A DNA stretch of 64,000 bases from Taenia hydatigena (taxonomy: Eukaryota; Platyhelminthes; Cestoda; Cyclophyllidea; Taeniidae), in assembly GCA_036345935.2 (NCBI GenBank), contig JADWOT020001132.1:165001-229000 (forward strand), given 5' to 3'. The notes beneath the pieces are model-generated. The model had not been told where the DNA came from, searched no databases, and worked only from the letters and a program-made list of their open reading frames with translations. Made by a program: the position numbers and the translations under genes. Positions 1 through 9,893 of this stretch are shown here, one piece after another. The number at the start of each line of letters is the position of its first letter. Positions within the stretch are counted from its first letter, which is position 1.

Positions 1-450
1 CGCCAACCAGCCAGACGGAGTTCCGCAGTTTCACTGGCTTGGCGAACTACTGCAGGCGCTCTGTTAATGGATAAGATCGCTAGCTCCTGCATAAAGCGAT
101 CAGAGAGCTGGCAAAAAAGAAATTCAAGTGGGGGGCCGAGCATCATAAAGCGTCAGAAGAACTAGAATAAAAACTGCTCAGCACTGATCCAAGCCTTACC
201 AAAGTTAAAGGCCGGCGCACTACCCTTCGCACTGGACGCAGACGCTAGTGCTGTAGCCATAATCGCTAGACTATCCCAAGGGGGCAAAAAACAAAGAGAA
301 CACGTCATCACCTACGCCAGTATCAGACTCGGCAAAAATGAGACAGAAGGGTGCAAGGGACCGTGAACTGTTCGCCACCCCCACAATGGTTAGACAATTC
401 CAACACTATCAGATAGTGAGACAACTCGTAGTGAGGGCAGATTTTTAAGC
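1..450 (+). mobile_element. Decayed Ty3/Gypsy retrotransposon relic (end of reverse transcriptase plus RNase H)
   Basis: Relic of a Gypsy-class pol gene. Frame 3 from base 3 reads PTSQTEFRSFTGLANYCRRS, matching the conserved Gypsy stretch after the RT active site (usually NQTE..FLGL.NYYRRF), then hits a TAA near base 72. Further on, fragments in shifted frames read ELAKKKFKW, then LDADASAVAI...LSQGG...VITYAS (about 225-340), which is the Gypsy RNase H start with its catalytic Asp, and RELFATPTMVRQFQHY (about 361-410), the usual 'E.LA.V....F.HYL' part. Several stops and frame changes make it non-functional. It continues to the left of the window, so its 5' part and LTR are not seen. The family assignment rests on motifs recalled from Gypsy elements; confidence is high for class and low for lineage. 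Confidence 0.85.
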
Positions 451-601
451 ACTGACTTGCTTAGAACAGTGGAGGAGAGGGAACGTTCAGTTATACGATG
501 GTACGAGGAACTGTAGCAATACCATCTTTACAGTTCAGCACAGAAAAGGGAATTCATAGGGCAATGCGAACGCATTTAGAATGATATCACTTCGCCAGTC
601 C

Positions 602-1150
602 CTCTCATGAGCTCCTCATATCAAACGCAGCACGCGACTGTCTCAGCAGTTCCCCTTCGCAACACTGAAAAACGTGAAAGGGATCTGAAAGGAGGAGAGA
701 CGTGTTGGTGCCGCGATAACTTGGGCAAACACCCTACTACCAGGTGGTGGTTACACACAGAATGCTCTCATTTAGTCACAGTCTCTCTCGAGAGCTCCTC
801 ATAAAAAACACAGCACGCGACTCACAGCAGATCACCGATTGCCAATAAAAAATGGTAAAAGGCTTTTAAAAAAGGGAGAAACGCCTTGATGCCGCGACAA
901 CACAGGCAAACGCCCCACCACCAAGAGGTGCTCACATACCGAATGCTTGCACTTTGCTACAATCTGGCTCGAGATCTTCTCATTTAAACCACGGTTAGCC
1001 ACAAGCTGAGGAGTTCTCATTCAAGTTTGATCTACTCATAAATGCATTTAGAGAAGCTCAACTTTGGTGGCAAGTTCTCACGGCTTTCTTTTCTTGCCAT
1101 TCCTTTAGCGAATATCACTCGAAAGTTAGGCGGAAACCTTAACCAGCCGA
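602..1150. repeat. Degenerate ~182-bp tandem repeat, two clear units and a partial third
   Basis: Units begin at about 602, 785 and 967 with variants of CTCTCGAGAGCTCCTCAT. Units 1 and 2 align along their length: cagcacgcgact, then GGCAAACACCCTACTACC (near 723) against GGCAAACGCCCCACCACC (near 902), then a shared ACACAGAATGCT-like tail. Unit 3 aligns only at its start, and a loose echo (GACAAACACCATCAGG) lies near 1197. Open frames on both strands here follow the repeat and are not treated as genes. It lies just downstream of the Gypsy relic and could be part of that element's 3' region; this is not shown. Confidence 0.6.
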
Positions 1151-1783
1151 ACCCGTCGGACATTTGACAACCATGAAGCACATTTCGCGCACTGTGGACA
1201 AACACCATCAGGTTTGTAGTCATCACACAGCGCAAAACCACACCAAACGTCACTCAAAATGCTCACTCTACAACTGGGAAGTACACGCAATGCGAGTAAA
1301 TTTATTGGGTGGTCTAAGCACAGGTTCGTCGCAGACTACAACCGGCCGTATTCACCATCAGGCAGCAGTCCTAGTACTTTAAAATCTCAGCAAATAAGGG
1401 TAATCTTTGTAAAGGAGCACATAATGCAGGCGGTAGTCTTGCAAGCATTATGATGAAATCCAGCACACAGCATTAGTAAAGAAAATTTGGATTTTACAAA
1501 TAAATGACAGTCGACTAATAAGAGCCTTCATAATTTTCGGCTAGTTTAAAGAATAGGAAAAAAGACAACTGCCTACGCTGAATTTCAGTGCCTACTGATT
1601 AGCCAAATAAATGTTCAGTTTAATCCCGTCAGCGTGTATAATAGGAAAGGGAAGAGAACTTGCAGTTCAAACAAAGTTGACATCGTAAAATCCCTCTCCA
1701 TCTTTTCCGCGAGACAGCAACGAGCAAATGAACCACTTGTGCTCCATAAGCCGCCATCCCATGAGATCATTCGTCTCCACCAT
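1151..1783. other. No gene seen
   Basis: A+C-rich plus strand with only short open frames of biased composition. No splice-bounded exon, RNA gene or recognisable repeat was found. Confidence 0.4.
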
Positions 1784-2143
1784 CTACAGCATCTGCACGC
1801 TCCATATCACACCGACGAACTGCCACGTCACCAAATTCATAGCTTCAACGGAAGGCACAAAGGCAACAGAACCATTAGCATTAGTGTCCTCGATTTCAGA
1901 ACCGACAACAGTAATCAGCAAGTCGGTGATACCATCTGCCTGCCACTCATCAACGCTGTCATGGATGTACGCTACCACCCAATACAAAAGGAGTACAAGG
2001 AAGTACAGTTGGCGGGCAAGGGCTATCAGTGCAATGAGGAATTTGGCGAAATAGACGCACAATGGGAAAGGCGAGGTCAAGGATGCGGTGATTCTGCGCC
2101 TCCACACAGGAGGCGTCACCCGCGCCAGCGCCAAGTGCAGCAC
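1784..2143 (-). CDS. Weak candidate exon with a hydrophobic segment, product unknown
   Basis: A 119-codon minus-strand frame ending in TAG. It contains a strongly hydrophobic stretch (FLIALIALARQLYFLVLLLY, about residues 35-54), long enough for a membrane segment, followed by a mixed hydrophilic tail. The minus strand is G+T-rich here, so this frame is not the kind favoured by stop-poor composition, unlike the 175-codon plus-strand frame that overlaps it. I did not find a convincing start codon context or splice pair, and the family is not recognised. It could equally be chance or a relic. Confidence 0.22.
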   Translation of the reverse strand: MLHLALARVTPPVWRRRITASLTSPFPLCVYFAKFLIALIALARQLYFLVLLLYWVVAYIHDSVDEWQADGITDLLITVVGSEIEDTNANGSVAFVPSVEAMNLVTWQFVGVIWSVQML

Positions 2144-2161
2144 TGCAGCAGCAGAAAGTGA

Positions 2162-3453
2162 TTGGCATGTCGAGGAGACTGTTGGCGGCTATGCCAAGTT
2201 GACGGTCTTGGTGATAATATTGCAGCAGAAAGCTCAAAGTTGTCGAGACGTGTCGCTTCAATCGTCATGTGTCGGCCACCACCTTTGTCGCATTGCCCTC
2301 CTTGTCTGTTAGGAAAGCAAGGATAACGGCAAAAATCGATGTTACTGATTAACGAGGTATAAAGGCGGTTGGTGAAAATGACAGCGGGATAGATGGAAAA
2401 ACTCACAATCAGGCACTGAAGGGTAGTCATTAACTCAAAATTGAATAATTATAATGTCAAAGCATTGCATTGATATCGGTATTTGCATTAAAGTCCATTA
2501 CACAAACACCATGCTGAGCTCATGACAAAGACTAGCCCAAAATTCCTGCGTAACGCCCCCACTATATGCGAATCGGATGCAAGTTTTTCACTTCATTCCT
2601 TTGAGGCAGAGCCTGTGGACACATTAACGTCAAAAACACTTCTGATCGGCCTCGTTAGTGCATCCGCCACCAATTCGCCCCTGTGAATTTACAAGGTCAA
2701 GTTCTACCTCCACACTGAGATACCACGGTGACTAGGATGAATCTGGACTACCATCACATATGAACTTAATATTTTCTCACGTGCAGTTCATACGTCTTGT
2801 AGCCATCTTCGCTGCAGAGTACTAACTTGGGCCAAACCACACAGATAATCAGTTGTGCCAGCTCAACCTAACACCTGAATTGTGATGGGTACTAGTACCT
2901 TAATACTAATTAATAATTTGGAAGCACCAAAGGGAAATGGCAACGCTACCAGATTCCAACAGAGATGCATGTAAGGAAATGCAAAAATCACACAAGAGAC
3001 CACGGTGATGACCCCCCACAGACAAGCAATAGGCCACGAAGGTGTAAAAGGGACACCACGACCCTACGTGTTCATCTGCTAGCTCGTGTCCAATGCAAGC
3101 AATATCCATCTAAAAGGGCCACCAAATGACCGATTCACAGAGTACCTTACAGAAAACGGATGAACCCTCAAAAAATGACTTCACCCACTTTATTCTCAAA
3201 GGATTTACAACAGATTAGATGTTCATTGTTTTTTTTTATCAAAAAACTGTCTGCATAAAACAAATGCAATCATCCACCAAGAACACTCCTACGCTTGTTT
3301 CACAGCTCTAACCTCACCCAATATGCTTACAGCACTTCACATCAGCCAATTATAAACAAATAAGGAAAGGACGTTCAAGAGACATTAGGCCACTCTGCAT
3401 TAATCAGCGCATCAAATGCATGCAACGTTGGTAAGACGACAGTGAACACTTAC
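2162..3453. other. No supported gene; A+C-rich plus strand
   Basis: Several overlapping frames on both strands between 2.1 and 2.4 kb, none with splice boundaries or recognisable content. Otherwise nothing identified. Confidence 0.35.
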
Positions 3454-3616
3454 TGTACCTCCTACAAGGCAACAGAATCGCCAAGACCTCAGCTGCACTC
3501 ACGGCCGAGAAAAGAAGCGCGGAAGGAATCCATCTCGTGACACCTGCAGCCCCACCAAGGACGCAACACCGCGAGCGTTTGCCTTCACTGCATTTCTCCA
3601 CCTCATCCAAGGAGTG
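3454..3616 (-). CDS. Internal exon, putative single-pass membrane protein, unknown
   Basis: A 163-bp GC-rich block in AT-richer surroundings. On the minus strand it is preceded by a TAG acceptor (…GATTAATTTAG) and followed by a consensus donor GTAAGT. The frame is open throughout: phase 0 at the start, phase 1 at the end. It begins HSLDEVEKCS, has a basic middle (KRSRCC) and then a hydrophobic run, WIPSALLFSAVSAAEVLAIL, that could span a membrane. An ATG at 3606-3604 in another frame would give an Arg-rich peptide, so that reading is an alternative. Neighbouring exons were not found and the protein is not recognised. Evidence is composition plus splice sites only. Confidence 0.4.
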
Positions 3617-5267
3617 CTAAATTAATCACACATTATCAAATTGGGCAGCAAGCTTTATGATGAAAGAGTGCCAAGTCTTTTGACGCACCAACGACTGCAC
3701 AGCGAAGAGGGGGCATTGATCATATCCTTTACAACTGAAAAATGGCGTGTAGTAGCATTTTTTGGAAGCGTATAAATCATATCCATATGCGGAAATCATT
3801 CCAGCTCACCACCTGCTGCTAAAGACATGTAATTTACCTAGGAAGATATCAAATTCCCGCATAAAAAGGCCTAAATAACATCACGAGCTGGAAATAAACC
3901 ATCGATTTGTGATTCTAGCATTGTCGAATCCAAGCTATTTCGCATCTCCTCTCACGTCCACGCTCAGACGATTTTTAGTGTTATGCCATCTCTTAGTGGA
4001 ACGATGGATGCGTTACACCCAAACCGCTTTCCCACCTTTCCAACAATCATAATTCTTTATCCATTCACCGAAGTCAGCATGCAACTTTTCATTTGCACTT
4101 GTCGTTGCAGTCAGCAACTTCTTTATCGACTAGAGCAAAGGAAAGGAAGCCATGCAAGCGCAATGTGATAAGTGAACTCCTACAATGAACTACTAGAATG
4201 ACTGCAGCCAACAGTTTCAGTTCAGCTATGTGCTAGAGACGAAAACCTGGGTTAGAGATTTGCACCACACAATCACTGCATTATCCGCTTACGGTTTCCT
4301 CGAATCAATTTTGTTGTTTCTTCAATGAATGCAACATAACCAAGACGGTTACCTCTAATTCGTCTCAATTAGTTCGAATGCTCTCAAGTGGCAAGTCCAT
4401 CGATTTAATACGCGATTCGTCGCTCACAAATGAAGTAGTGGTAACAAATAATAGTAAAATCAGACTCCTCACCTTTCATCATGACTTGCAAAAGACTTAC
4501 AACAGCCAAAATTAGCAGACACTACCCTAATTTAAAGTGCGCTTAGGCATTTAATTAAGCAAGTTAATAGAATCTGAGCATTTCATCACAAGCATCACAC
4601 GAACCACGATTTCAGCAAGCCTCAAAATCCGCTAGCCACACTTTCATGCCAATAATAAAGGGTTACCTATGCATACGCATAAAATAAGTTAAAAAATTTC
4701 AAATATGAATACTCACATACCTGGACTCGTGGGTGCGAACCACGAACCATGCGCGGCGACGAACACACTCAGGTCATCTCTTCATATATACCGCTAGATA
4801 CATAAGAAGTGTATTAGGTACGATGAAAGCAAATAGTTGTCGCAGGAATTCTAATCTGCCTTAGGTATCACAGTGAAAACACAACTTCTCTTATTTAACT
4901 AATAAGACTAAGCAAATGCAGTTTTGCAAGGCATTTGCAGGACACTCTAAACACAAGGTTACAATTTTAATGATTTTCACGCCACAAACAAGGTCTCAGT
5001 GAGTCGTTCCTTAGATTATTCTTTACTAACTAGCTACCTTTGTGCCAAGTTTGATTTTTTAGGTTTTTCACAACCCACGTTTGTTGGTGATATAATAGTG
5101 TAATGCTTACTTTTCTTTAAACGCACATCGTAAGCGAGGGCATGAACACAATTTGAATCTCTCGGTTTCGACACAGGCGATTCTACAACATACTGGTAAT
5201 ACGCTATTGATTGACCGCTTCGTCTAGGATGATTAAGACGTCACAGAGTAATGGACCTTCTCGTATT
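3617..5267. other. No gene model; one isolated minus-strand splice donor near 4730
   Basis: Mostly AT-rich sequence with no convincing exon. Around 4724-4775 the minus strand carries a strong donor (GAGTCCAG followed by GTATGTGAG), preceded by a short GC-rich stretch open in two frames, one with an ATG (MVRGSHPRVQ). The same stretch folds as a tRNA T-arm-like hairpin (see findings). Neither reading is established. Confidence 0.3.
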
Positions 5268-5272
5268 AGGCA

Positions 5273-5459
5273 GTAGTACTTTGTTTGTTTGTACTATCGG
5301 TTTTCGGTTAGGGTCATAGGGGTGGACATCTTGCCTGAGCTGCGTAGGCTGGCCGCTGGGTCATGGCAGCTGTCTATTTCCACTCTGTCCGTTGAATATA
5401 CATATTTCGCCCTAGTATTCTGCCTTCCCTTGCCTTCGAGGGAGACTCGGGACGCTACA
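5273..5459 (+). repeat. 5' LTR of the TRIM-like element
   Basis: 187 bp, starting GTAGTACTTTG and ending GGGACGCTACA. It shares with the 3' copy the block GGTTTTCGGT(T/C)AGGGTCA, GCGTAGGCTGGCCGCTGG, the TCTGTCCGTT(G/A)AATAT segment and CCCTAGTATTCTGCCTT near the end. Confidence 0.85.
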
Positions 5460-5460
5460 T

Positions 5461-5472
5461 TGGTGGCAGCGG
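5461..5472 (+). other. Putative primer-binding site
   Basis: TGGTGGCAGCGG one base after the 5' LTR. A TGG start here matches the CCA end of a tRNA primer. Which tRNA cannot be decided without the host tRNA set. Confidence 0.6.
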
Positions 5473-5964
5473 AAAGCGGACCCAACTCTATAGGCTTTCT
5501 ATCCCGATCTCTACCGCCTGCTGCACGTTGCATCGGTGTGAAGGAAGTGCATGTGCTACGGATGGGCCATGGATAACGCCCGCCTCTGGCATCTACTCCA
5601 TCCCCATGTTCTACAAGAAAGGTATTAACAACTGAAGCGACACTAGCCACGGACCACCTCAAAGTTTCGTTACGAAGATTACCTTAATATATTTGCTTAA
5701 GGAGAACGGCTTGCTAACACCCCCCTATGGACATACTGATGTTCGGCAGAACCACTTATTCTGGATTTTGTTTCCGGGCCAAACGAAACTCAAAATCTAA
5801 TGCACTGCCAAGAGGGATCATTGACGTTGGTGTCAAGCATCGCCTCAATCGCGTCGAATGTTGGCGACTGGCATGGTTAGCTCGTTGGTGCTTCTTGCAG
5901 CACTGACTACGTTGTGATGGCTAATGCTGGTGGTGTACCAAGGGGCGCGTCGGGGACGACGCTC

Positions 5965-5979
5965 GAAGGAGAAGAGGGG
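5965..5979 (+). other. Putative polypurine tract
   Basis: Fifteen-base all-purine run GAAGGAGAAGAGGGG directly abutting the (truncated) 3' LTR, the expected site of plus-strand priming in LTR elements. Confidence 0.6.
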
Positions 5980-6339
5980 CGGTTTTCGGTCAGGGTCATA
6001 GGGGTGGCCATCTTGCCCTAACTGCGTAGGCTGGCCGCTGGGCCATAGCAGTGGCCTATTTCCCTCTGTCCGTTAAATATATATACATATATTGTAGCGT
6101 TTTGAGGCTCCCTTGAAGGCAAAAGAAGGCGGAATGCTGGCGTAGAATATATATATTCACCGAACAGAGGGAAAAAGGCTGCTGGCATGGCCTGGAGGTC
6201 AGCTCACGCAGCTAGGGCAACACGGCCACCTCTGTGACCTTGACAGAAACCGGTAGTTCTAAAAAACAAAGTACTACATATATATTCCACCCTAGTATTC
6301 TGCCTTCTCTTGCATTCGAGGGGGCCTCGGGACGCTACA
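5980..6339 (+). repeat. 3' LTR, interrupted by a nested inverted LTR
   Basis: LTR sequence at 5980-6092 and 6284-6339, together about 169 bp, missing the first ~25 bases of the LTR. Joined across the insertion it matches the 5' LTR through to GGGACGCTACA. Confidence 0.8.
6093..6278 (-). mobile_element. Nested solo LTR, inverted
   Basis: 186 bp from TGTAGCGTTTTGAGG to AAACAAAGTACTACA, the reverse complement of the same LTR family and complete at both ends (TG...CA). Flanked on both sides by TATAT (6088-6092 and 6279-6283), consistent with a 5-bp target duplication, although the site is AT-simple so some match is expected by chance. No internal region is present, so it is a solo LTR left after recombination, or an LTR-only insertion. 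Confidence 0.8.
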
Positions 6340-6719
6340 AGGCATAGGCAGAGGATCTGTGTAGGAGGTTCTCTCTCTTACCTCTTTCCACCCTTACTAT
6401 TAAACGGCTGAATGCGCTTAAACTTTTCTGTTAAAAGCAAAAGCGTAGAGAAAGATACTGTAGAAGAGTTCAAGGGGGAAGGACCACGCTGCTTCGCGAT
6501 CAGGTTCAAATTGTTCCTTCGCCTCTGGCCTACAAAGCACTTTTGGAGAAGATAAGCATTACATCTGTGCACTGTTAGCATGAATTACTGAGGTATTGGC
6601 TCTGGAAAATGGAGGACTCGGCTAGTTGTCCATAGCTGGACCAAACGCTATGCTACTACTGATTAGCATGGTAATGGGAATATTCAGCCCAAAAATTTGC
6701 ACTTTTGTTGGCTGTTCAG

Positions 6720-6864
6720 CTCGCAGTCTCGTCTACGATCACTTGGAAGATCACCGTACCTTCGTCGGGTGGCCTAGCTTCTAGGCTACGCTACAAGCAC
6801 AAATTCTTTCTACGTGAGGAATATAGTTGTTCTGCTCAAGTGGTATGCCTACTTTTATCCTCGG
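6720..6864 (+). CDS. Weak candidate exon, unknown
   Basis: Open plus-strand block between a CAG acceptor with a T-rich lead (…TTGGCTGTTCAG) and a consensus donor GTAAGT; phase 0 in, phase 1 out. It would read LAVSSTITWKITVPSSGG... with a basic middle (RLRYKHKFFLREE). No neighbouring exon was matched, and it lies close to the 3' end of a minus-strand model. Family not recognised. Confidence 0.25.
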
Positions 6865-7006
6865 GTAAGTCGCAAAGTTCTACAGTTACCTTTGTTGAAT
6901 TCGTGCATTATGTGATTACGTATAAATCGTACACATCGACGCCTAGATAAGGATGGGGGCACAACCACACGCATTTTTTGTCGCTAACGGTTGATGACAT
7001 GGCTCA

Positions 7007-8637
7007 TTAGACTCTTTCGTGGACTGGAAGTTGCACGAAACACGTGTTAGGGAATACAAAGTACATAAGTAAGGGAAACGCATTTGTGCAGAATAATGGA
7101 TGCACAAATTGTCTGCGGTTTGTTGATCCATCCACAATTAGGGTCAGCTGTAGCACTGAGAAGGGCCACAAGGGCATAAAATAGGAAATTGTCGGTAGGA
7201 GAATGCTTTTCAGTCATCCAACAAAGGCGATGTAACCAAAGCTCTACTTACTCTCCTCAAAATGGGTAGGCACCTCAACTACGTGACTGGCATTGTCATG
7301 GGTTCGAGGAAGAGGATTCGTAAAATCGAAGTTTGCCATGGGTCCCTTGATCTTGTCAAGTGTCAGACTGGCTTCTGCTGGCTCATCTGATTCAGGTGGC
7401 ATTACGTTCGTCGGGGGTGCAATGGAGACTGCGATGTACTAGCGACATCTCCCTGTCGTATGCAGCCTCGAGAAGCAAGGAATCATGTTGATCACCCAAG
7501 AAGCCAATTGAGGTGGCTTGAGATGTTAGTAGGTTAGAGGGGTTAAGGATGCTCAGTGTACAAGATGCTACTTCGGCTCAATCAGCACTGCCTGATTCAA
7601 AAAGAATGGCGCATTAGTTCGTCCCTTCTCAGGTCTTTGACTAAATGGACTTTGACGTCACACTTGCTTCTAAGGAGCAGGTGAGATATAGAGCGTGGTG
7701 ATTAAAAGGAACGACAAAAGCACAGATTTTGTGCTGAATGCATACATTATCGGTGGTAGCTTATGTCGCTCCGTAGACATGTTGCAAATTGTTTAGCTTT
7801 GACATTTTCATAGGTACTAAGCAGAGGCTAGCACATTTTAAAAAATACCAGTTTGTAGTCTTGTGATTATTGCTCTTTAAATTTTATAAAAAAGCTTTCC
7901 AGTTGCTTTATTGTGGTTCACTATTTTGTACATGCGTATAAATGCATGTATGCAAGTATGTTAGAATTGCTGAGTTTTTGGCAGTGCGTTTGTTGTATTT
8001 TAAAGCCAGAAATAGAAAACAGGTTAAATTTAGAGGCTAGTTTTGCTTTATAATGACGAAACTTAATCGCATTTATTTGTTATGCCGAATCGCGGTTGCG
8101 CGGTTGATTCTAATCTCCGTTTTCGTGTGAAGTGTTTGGTGCTTGCAAGTGTGCTTGAATTATAGCTGAGAGGCTTCATTTGTTTAGAAAGCAGAAACTT
8201 CAGCAATTATTGGGACTCACTCGGTATGCATGTTGGTCCTCATTTTACTTGACAGGAATGTGTATCTCTGATGGAGCATTATCAGCTGGGCGTGGAAGTG
8301 TTACCTAGCAACACTGAGCACGAATCTCGCCGTCGCTATTACTCATTGCATTTCCTATGTAAGATTAGGTTGTAGTTCATTGGTCGCTACGTTTTGTGCA
8401 GTGGTAAGCCCGATTTGCGCTATTTTGTGCAACGTGCTCTTATCACCTCTTCGTAGATCCACTCGTATTTATGTACGGTAGCGGGTGCGTTATTTTTATA
8501 CCTATATTGTCTGCTTTGGCGGAGAATGTATAGAGTGTGCGGGCACTTCGCAATTCGGTCGTTTCTTGACTTCGAGACCACGGTCGTGTATTGATAGTAT
8601 CTTTGTGAAACTTGTTATGTGGGTTCAGCTCTGACAT
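7007..8637 (-). CDS. Three-exon gene model, 153-residue protein of unknown function
   Basis: Complement of 8502-8637, 7252-7428 and 7007-7155; 462 bp in all, 153 residues plus TAA. Exon 1 starts at an ATG (MSELNPHNKF...) and ends in phase 1 before GTATAA. Exon 2 follows a CAG acceptor, restores the frame exactly (58 codons) and ends in phase 1 before consensus GTAAGT. Exon 3 follows a good pyrimidine-rich CAG acceptor and again keeps frame to a stop. Introns are 1073 and 96 bp. The protein is hydrophilic: Ser/Thr/Arg-rich first, then Pro/Glu/Asp-rich with a mixed core (SLTLDKIKGPMANFDFTNPL), then a hydrophobic Phe/Leu-rich end. It resembles no family I know. Caution: this minus strand is A+C-rich and therefore poor in stop codons; exon 2, with many Asp and Glu codons, is the most convincing part. 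Confidence 0.38.
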
Positions 8638-9869
8638 GAGTTAGTGTTTGAGGCTGATTGAGGAGCAGAAGGATGGTTGCTGAGAGACCTGTAACTCTTC
8701 GCTGGGCACTTTCGCATTGCTGCACAGACGTTGCCTTGTAGCGGTCTTAAATGTTTGGTTTTTAAGATATTATGTTTGCTTGTGTGTGTTGATGGGGCGG
8801 GTCATCGGACGTTTGTGTATCGGCTTTCCCACTTTTTTTTTCCTTTTGTACGTAGTGGTGAAGCTACATGTGATGAGCGTGTGGGATGATATGCAATGTG
8901 AGATGTTTAAGTCATCTGTAGGAGCGTCTCCTTTGACCTGCAATGCGGATCTTGCCATGGATGATATTGTTGCGTTTGATGGCATAGCGATGGGTGTTAG
9001 CTCTTTTGGTTCAAGCATTGGATAGTTGCATGGTCAGCAGGTAAACAGACGAGATGGATGTGAGGTTGGTGTTGAGCTGGTAGGCAGGCATATGATCGCG
9101 TTGAGAAAAGCCGGTGAATTGGGGTGGAAATGGGCGGGAGTGCTGCAGAGCTGTTTTGAAATCTACTCTGGGCCCATTTCCTGAATTCGGATTTGTTTGC
9201 ATTTTGAAGTGTATGCCTTTTATCTTTGTATTTACTGACTTTTTCACTGTACGCGAATGTATTTTGTGTTACTTCTCAGTTTATGTACTTGGGATGCATC
9301 AAGTTGACTTGTTCATAGTTGTGTGCATGTACATGAACAAGTCGAAACGCATACAAATTTTTTTTTGAATGAAGATGAGGAATTGAATTTGGACGAGAAT
9401 TTGTTATCCAACAACAGCACTTTTCATCGCTTGTTCGTTTCGCAGAATAGTTTTGAAGGGGAGCAGTTGAAGCTGTCCTGGCGGTTGGTTGGATAGTGGA
9501 TGATATCAAAATGGAGAGATTATGGCAGGAGGGGTCTAATATGTTGGAAACAAAGGGAAAAATCTACCAATCACCTGGCACTACGCGGTGCTAGTTTCGT
9601 TGTAGGTGCAAAGTCCGGCAAGAGTATTTTTTCGTTGGTGTATTTTGTGATAAGCATGCAGACATTATTGAACAGTACTGGGTGCTAATTTTGGGTGCAA
9701 AACTTGGTAGCGCAGTACTTTTGTACTTAACTAGTTCGGTCTCCTGGCCTTAATGGGGTCCTGCCAACAACATGCGTCGTTGCTGACGGTGGTATCGAAG
9801 AAGGAGAATGTGGCTGTGGAAGCCAGCCCATGGGGGTCCACTGAGACGGCACTATGCGCCCTTGAACTT

Positions 9870-9893
9870 GTCGCCGTCGTCGTCGTCGTCGTT
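9870..9893 (+). repeat. Imperfect (TCG)n microsatellite
   Basis: Run of TCG/CCG triplets ending in GTCGTTGAC. It encodes Val, Ser or Arg runs, or Thr runs on the other strand, which inflates overlapping open frames. Confidence 0.8.

Larger units (their letters stand above)
5273..6339 (+). mobile_element. Non-autonomous LTR retrotransposon (TRIM-like) with target-site duplication and a nested solo LTR
   Basis: Two direct terminal repeats (5273-5459 and 5980-6339) enclose about 520 bp with no meaningful coding capacity. The 5' LTR is followed after one base by TGGTGGCAGCGG, placed and started (TGG) like a tRNA primer-binding site. The 3' LTR is preceded by the purine run GAAGGAGAAGAGGGG, like a polypurine tract. 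AGGCA flanks both ends (5268-5272 and 6340-6344), a 5-bp target duplication. The LTR consensus begins TGTAG and ends CTACA; the 5' copy has lost its first T and the 3' copy lacks about 25 bases at its start. A 186-bp inverted LTR copy sits inside the 3' LTR. Removing it and its duplication leaves about 876 bp, which fits terminal-repeat retrotransposons in miniature. Movement would need enzymes from an autonomous element. Confidence 0.85.

Noticed and set aside
1634..2161. 175-codon plus-strand open frame
   Set aside because: Plus strand is A+C-rich here, which suppresses stop codons. Composition (His, Gln, Ser, Thr, Arg) is what this gives, and there is no splice or family support.
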